64,000 bases of DNA, from NCBI GenBank assembly GCA_000934455.1, contig KN884927.1:31375-95374 (forward strand). Direction: 5' to 3'. The notes under the pieces were generated by a model, which was given only the letters and a program-made list of their open reading frames with translations, made no database searches and was not told where the DNA came from. A program made the translations under genes and the position numbers. The stretch is from Apostichopus parvimensis (lineage: Eukaryota; Echinodermata; Holothuroidea; Aspidochirotida; Stichopodidae). Positions 60,301 through 64,000 of the stretch are shown piece by piece (positions within the stretch are counted from its first letter, which is position 1; every line of letters begins with the position of its first letter).

Positions 60301-61175
60301 GCAGCGTCATCGATCAATGTAAAAGAAACCTTGAACAGCATCAACCCACTTGACCTCCAGTATATATATCGCTTTGCATGTGGACTCAACAAGTCAGCAG
60401 CAGACATCATCATCAAACATCTGAGCGAAACCAAAGAGGGACGTCAGTTTGCTATACTTTGTACGCTTGAAAAATCAGACCCAAGCCTGCAGTCAGTTAC
60501 GGACTTGGTGTCAAGTTCCATTACCATTCAACCACATGATAGCAAATTGTTACAGGGGTCTACCATACAAGTCCTTGAAGTTGCTTCAGCTAATCAGGTA
60601 ATTTCCAAGTTGTGTATTGATACTCTCAACACACCAGAACGAGTTCTTAAGTTTAAAAAAGTTCAATACATATTGGTTTAATTTATTCCGCATTTGTGAC
60701 TCAACTTTGCTACTCACATTGTTTAGATTCTATTACAAAAGTTCATTGCATTCGGCAGGCCAACTCTTTTTGCTTTTATTCATTTTCTTTTTTGATATTT
60801 TTACACACCAAGTTACTCTGAGCCATGAAATTGAAAGAAATCAAAGACCCAATCAATTTATTGATCAAATAGATTACTAACGTGTATTAACCAGGGAGTT
60901 TGCATTTCCATGCTTTAAATCCATGCTAAAACTAATAGTTTGTTTCGTTTCCGTCAGATTCCCATCACCAGTTTATGCTTTCACAAATCTTTCAAAGAGT
61001 GTGAGGAAGATGTTATTGTACTTCACTCTGGACTCAGATTGAATCAATTGTTGACGGCAGAGAAGATACACATAGAGACAGAGCAAGTCAATAAGGAGCC
61101 TAGGATACTAACAGAGGAAGACGTTACGATGATATTCCGTTATGGATTACGTTCTGAACATTTAAAGGACCTGTC
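45289..61175 (+). CDS. NLR-type receptor: Death domain plus NACHT ATPase (partial gene model)
   Basis: Exons: 45289-45349, 46866-47156, 55757-56938, 60290-60597, 60958-61175, all with GT/AG borders. The first exon starts MAQAEPSQSAGSDTGTNPAE. Exon 2 is a Death-fold module, exon 3 a NACHT NTPase with Walker A GEPGYGKST and Walker B MIFDSYDE, exons 4-5 helical with possible LRR onset. Known NLRs are cytosolic sensors that oligomerise through NACHT on ligand binding and signal through the Death fold. Phases chain 1-1, then 1-1, 1-0 and 0-2; the exon 2 to exon 3 join also fits directly (phase 1 to 1), though an extra linker exon may exist in the 8.6-kb intron. The 3' end was not found; leucine-rich repeats would be expected further right. 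Name, ligand and paralogue identity unknown. Confidence 0.7.
46071..46215 (+). pseudogene. Decayed duplicate of the Death-domain exon
   Basis: Starts with the same TCGCAGGTTTTG acceptor junction as the intact exon 0.8 kb downstream. It keeps blocks such as TTATCAAATTTGCTTG and AAATCTGGAGAGATTGATA. It has lost reading frame through a small deletion and substitutions (TAG at the position of IDI), and homology fades after about 145 bases. A former tandem Death exon. Confidence 0.75.
46594..46726 (+). repeat. Two-copy tandem repeat, ~65-bp unit
   Basis: CTATTTTCTCATACAT...GTATGTAGTTTTT...TTTCGGGGGAGGAAGGTCG occurs at 46594-46655 and 46662-46726 with one or two differences and a longer T run in the second. 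It lies in the NLR intron between the dead and live Death exons. Confidence 0.85.
46866..47156 (+). CDS. NLR Death-fold domain exon
   Basis: Acceptor TATGTCGCAG, donor GAAG followed by GTAATC, 97 codons, phase 1 to 1. The translation begins GFDRFKNDLADHMDLPVIRK and continues LSNLLGLKSGEIDIID. It has the LA..LGL...+ID.I helix 2-3 signature of Death domains, then a C-terminal L..ML..L+L.GLAE+I helix. Death domains give homotypic adaptor contacts in immune and apoptosis signalling. CARD is a less likely alternative. Confidence 0.68.
47882..47913 (+). other. Candidate micro-exon with tandem acceptor
   Basis: A TTATAGCAG tandem (NAGNAG) acceptor is followed by 29-32 bases and a GTATGA donor. Entered from the Death exon it reads (A)ANVPLRQPRK in phase 1 and leaves in phase 0, which does not fit the NACHT exon directly. 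Another exon or alternative use would be needed; speculative. Confidence 0.2.
52008..52025 (+). repeat. Left terminal inverted repeat
   Basis: AGGGGCATTTCACAGTAA; partner of 54666-54683 (reverse complement differs at two positions, T/C and A/G). Confidence 0.75.
52032..52446 (+). repeat. Left subterminal array, four 16-mers
   Basis: Copies of GTCACGGACGGGACA at 52032-52046 (variant with C for A), 52201-52216, 52407-52422 and 52431-52446, all in the plus orientation. The last two start 24 bases apart. A poly-C tract near 52379-52391 lies between the second and third. Confidence 0.9.
52916..53769 (-). pseudogene. Transposase-like gene of the TIR element, frameshifted
   Basis: Start chosen at ATG 53769 (MAKCRNSREITQKYRANLR), matching the usual short basic start; an in-frame ATG at 53817 gives a Cys-rich extension. 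About the first 110 residues are Lys/Arg-rich and coiled-coil-like, followed by SLGKAIRRVKKTLPNSPKK. The first frame ends at 53257 just after VQDFYTT. Reading continues one frame over as DDISRICPGKKDF, QKRLLLFDFGEVHRLF, SKFCELRPKH and VCLCRYHEH, so a single-base loss near 53265 explains the break. The pattern is that of the N-terminal half of an uncharacterised transposon protein family of fish and invertebrates; the catalytic half is not visible, so the element is non-autonomous today. A splice donor after EMM (GTAACA) is possible. Confidence 0.6.
54134..54501 (-). repeat. Right subterminal array, four 16-mers
   Basis: Reverse-orientation copies at 54134-54149, 54153-54168 (last base differs) and 54486-54501, and one plus-orientation copy at 54320-54335. 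The pair at 54134/54153 mirrors the close pair at 52407/52431. Confidence 0.9.
54666..54683 (-). repeat. Right terminal inverted repeat
   Basis: Plus strand TTACTGCGGAATGCCCCT, the inverted partner of 52008-52025. Confidence 0.75.
55757..56938 (+). CDS. NLR NACHT domain exon
   Basis: Acceptor TTTCTATTTCTCAG and consensus donor GAAG followed by GTAAGT; 1,182 bases (394 codons) open in one frame, phase 1 to 1. Taking the junction codon as 1, the P-loop GEPGYGKST is at 81-89 and Walker B MIFDSYDE at 160-167. The extended Walker B carries the second acidic pair typical of NACHT rather than AAA proteins. A sensor-1-like TR (ILTRTLNLP) and a GF/GxxxR block (RFRLTGFGVAERRNYV) follow, then helical NACHT-associated region with RRNPVLRYLCQVPLLFTMV. 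It hydrolyses or exchanges ATP to drive receptor assembly. No breaks. A very conserved and confident call. Confidence 0.85.
56939..60289 (+). other. NLR intron, with repeats
   Basis: 3.35 kb; contains a poly-C/poly-A junction at about 57427-57452 and the minisatellite-like region at 59340-59870. No exon recognised. Confidence 0.55.
59340..59870 (+). repeat. Degenerate tandem repeat with AAGCATGTAATGAAGGCAGG core
   Basis: The core recurs about six times (near 59370, 59445, 59525, 59598, 59768 and 59845), usually followed by GGTCACTATTCACTGTCACACTGGCCTG. A (TACA)n microsatellite and a GC-rich insert (GCGAGTCTATAAGCCTCC) interrupt it at about 59640-59715. Confidence 0.75.
60290..60597 (+). CDS. 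NLR exon downstream of NACHT
   Basis: Acceptor TTGATTGTAG and donor CAG followed by GTAATT. Open for 102 codons, phase 1 in and 0 out. Contains LNPSINP-like LNSINPLDLQYIYRFACGL and later FAILCTLEKSDPSLQSVTDL, a helical region of the kind that follows NACHT in NLRs (winged-helix/helical domain 2). No exact domain name can be given. Confidence 0.62.
60598..60957 (+). other. NLR intron
   Basis: Bounded by GTAATT and GTTTCCGTCAG; the frames running through it are read-through of exon 4 and low-complexity Phe/Leu. Confidence 0.6.
60958..61175 (+). CDS. NLR exon, possible start of the C-terminal region
   Basis: Acceptor CCGTCAG and donor TC followed by GTGAGT. Open for 72 codons, phase 0 in and 2 out. 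Starts IPITSLCFHKSFKECEEDVI, contains LHSGLRLNQLL and ends GLRSEHLKDLS, the latter compatible with the beginning of a leucine-rich repeat. Composition is acidic and helical. Confidence 0.58.
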
Positions 61176-64000
61176 GTGAGTATAATGTTATAGGTTACGA
61201 TTTCCCAGTTTTGAATGTTCAAACCTGACAACAGAATGGATAGCAAACAAACCGTGGGAATAATTTAGCTTTCAGTTTATGTTTTCAACAAATATATACA
61301 TATGTATTAATATCGGTAATTACCGTTGAAGTTTCATGTTTTTGTACTAGTTAAAACTTATATTTAGTGGAAGGTCACCTTTATATCGCCATAAAACGTA
61401 ATCGGTAATATTATGTATTTATCGCTCCCATAAACTGTGTTATAAATAATATTATACTTTGTTTTGATTCCTTAAGACGATGTAGAACTCTAAACATGTT
61501 GTTGACATCTCTGAAATTATATTGGGATAGGATTTATGTCTGTAAATTACCATCAACGGTGTACTCACCCACGATAATTCAATGTCTACTGTATTCATGC
61601 ATACTAAACTGTATCTTTCCATCTTGAAATAAAGAAATTATCGTTATGACGAAAAGTATTAATCAGGCATTCATCGGTTCTACATATTCCAAACGAACAT
61701 ATTTTTTAAGATCTATAAACTACAGAATGCCGTAATCTGCAAAGTTATTTGCTGAATGACTAACATTACTTACCAACCCAACGTTTAGACTAATGCTTGT
61801 TATATCGTACGAGGTAGAATTCAAGCAAAGGATTATGCGCCTATGATATATATTGTCATACTGATTGATAACATTGGTGCGTTTATATTGTAATAAACAA
61901 AACAGACGAATGTGAGCTTCCGCGTGGTAAAAAAAATGACAAAGTAAGTACTGAACACATTGTGAAAATATCTGAAAAATACATTTTCCTCTAGTTGTAG
62001 TGACAGATGCAGGAAACAGCAGACAGAACATTCGTGTACACAATTGTAGAGTACAAGCAATATCCTCTGCATTTCTAATCATGTTGGCAGGCATAGAAGT
62101 ACTTGCCTGCAATGACAGGCCATTCTTGTTTGTTTTTACCTTCTGTAATTTGAGAGAACATGTTTAATACATATAAAGTACATTACAATTACATACAAAG
62201 CTATGCGCTGAACGGCATATATGTAAATTTGCTAACCGAATGATTTGATTAAAGAATGTTATATTGAACTAGGAAACAACAGAGCACCATAATCGCATGT
62301 GCATGGTGATAATGTCATACTGGATGGTATTATGTATTGTAAGTATCATGCAATACACCCTCCATATGAATATAACACAAGGTGAAAAAAGTACTGAACA
62401 AGTCCAGTGTATACTCCGCTTAATATTTAAATTATGTCCATCGCAGAAGCATGGACATATCAAATAAAGGCATGTGTTAGACATGTGTTCTCTTATCACT
62501 TGAGACCGACATAACTTGATATAACGCATCTTAATATAATGAGGTTGACATAGCTTAATTAACGTGTTATATTTAATAGATCGAGCAAGGGGCAAAAGCA
62601 GATCGAGGGAGCTGACATTAATTTAAAAGACTTCGGACGGATACATTAGAGGAAGCGTGTCATTTTGTATTTATTTACACATTCTGTGCTGTCGGTTTTG
62701 CTATTATTCCACCATATATTTGGGTCTTATAGCAACCTGCTTCCTCCGAATACTAAGCCGGTTTCGTTAACCTGTGGTGTATTATATATCACCCGCCCTG
62801 TTAGAATGGTGCTTGTAAAATGTGATGGCATGCAAATCCCCCGTGGCCTGCCATATACAAGTTTCTTTTCTTATAGACGCTACCTTGGTCCAAATCGGAG
62901 TATATAAATCTAAGTTTTGTTTTCCTTAACTCCAATTCCAACTTTATTCTCGACTTTTCGGCATTTTTTCAGAGCTACAACTTAATTTTCTTTCAAATGT
63001 TCTTACTGAACTGTCTACTCCACACAGTTTGAATGTTCTAAACTCTTCCAGGTATGTTGACGTTTTTTATCATCACTCCAAACTTGTTCTTTGCAACGGC
63101 GACAAATATCAACGTTTTGGCTTCGAAAGTTTAAGCTTTTTTGCGGATGTAAATTATGATGAAGGACATGTCGAAATTTTGAACTGTTCTAGCGGAAAAA
63201 AAAGTGGTTCACAATCACTCTTCCTTTAGGACTTTGTTTTTTATTTGTCAAGACAAAGTTGTCTACCATTTTCGTATATTTCAGAGGCTAATTGAAGCAT
63301 TTCCTCCTGATGATATTAGTGTATTATTAACTTTTCTGTTAGACGTTTTTGTTTTTTACTGACACTGTAATTTTGACGTAGCACTTTACTTGTTTAATAG
63401 GTGTAAGTTGATATCAATGCAATAACATTCGTTCTCATTGGTACACAAGGAGGGTTAAAACGTGAATACGCTACACTCAGATACGTTACTTGACAGGAAA
63501 CATATGCATTTCAATACGACAATGTATAATAACGAACGTTGCTGAAAAATAGAGTTTATACCAACTGCGTCAGAGGTAAACCAACATTTACTTAACACAT
63601 GTAAAAGGAACTGTTATCCACCCTCACGGGAGTGAAGATAACCTACCATAATTACGATTTTGTAGTGGAACTAGCGTTCTGAAATAGTAACATCATATTA
63701 TATCATCAAATATATTAATTGCAGCTCATAAAGGATAATACGATTGAGAATTCCAGGATTTCTACCTTGTTTCATATCTTTGTTAATTACAACCTTACTG
63801 ATCATAAAGATTTCCCGGCCACGAAAGGGTTTAATTCATTATAGCTCAATGTCATGAAAATATATTGATCTACGACTTTCGTCTTTCAGTAGATTAGAAG
63901 AACTTTAGTATTTAGAATTCTTCATCAACTTACACGGTCATTTACGATATATTATGAACAGTAAAATATAGTATATATGTCTTTTTGGGGGTTGTTTACG
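61176..64000 (+). other. Right end; no certain exon
   Basis: Probably further NLR intron. The only phase-compatible candidate is a 24-base stretch at 63028-63051 (acceptor CACACAG, donor GTATGT, reading LNVLNSS), suggestive of LRR but far too short to trust. A plus-strand frame at 62665-62907 has no motif. Confidence 0.4.

Noticed and set aside
1-64000. CRISPR arrays, operons, bacterial-type promoters, tRNA or rRNA genes
   Set aside because: Clearly eukaryotic sequence; tandem repeats here lack the uniform spacers of CRISPR, and I saw no tRNA or rRNA signature by eye (a covariance-model scan would be decisive).

Overview
This is an AT-rich, intron-rich animal genome segment and not a microbial one. 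Exons are short islands with GT/AG borders separated by kilobases of non-coding DNA. There are two 50-base N gaps, many micro- and minisatellites and remains of DNA transposons. The strongest gene encodes a Death-domain plus NACHT receptor of the NLR type. That architecture is greatly expanded in echinoderms, so I infer an echinoderm, perhaps a sea cucumber; the sequence alone does not prove the species.

Layout. 0-10 kb: isolated minus-strand exons (an Ig-like exon at 1.9-2.1 kb, a cleanly bordered unknown exon at 6.0 kb, a tandemly duplicated and partly broken gene at 8.2-9.2 kb) and an assembly gap whose flanks are identical. 10-20 kb: a cluster of GAGTG hairpins, a broken plus-strand locus resembling apolipoprotein L (11.4-13.9 kb), then a long stretch with no recognised gene ending in CA microsatellites. 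20-24.6 kb, minus strand: a complete three-exon gene (516 codons plus stop) of the GQNKN/DUF7869-like, probably transposase-derived family, followed on the same strand by two SET-domain exons of KMT5A-like type. 27-27.8 kb: two plus-strand exon-like pieces, one SAM-like. 28-45 kb: no convincing gene, but a GGATCC-bearing minisatellite, a local duplication of several hundred bases, and a five-copy ~90-bp tandem array.

45.3-61.2 kb, plus strand: the NLR gene. Its exons are a 20-codon start exon, a Death-fold exon, a NACHT exon with Walker A and B motifs, and two downstream exons, joined in compatible phases except for a missing linker across the 8.6-kb Death-NACHT intron. A decayed second Death exon lies just upstream of the intact one. 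The large intron hosts a 2.7-kb DNA element (52008-54683). It has terminal inverted repeats, eight copies of a GC-rich 16-mer arranged four near each end, and a frameshifted minus-strand transposase-like gene. I regard this element as the least ordinary object in the window. The NLR may continue to the right of the window; no further exon is certain.

All gene models were read by eye from splice signals and reading frames; family names rest on recalled motif patterns and not on a database search.
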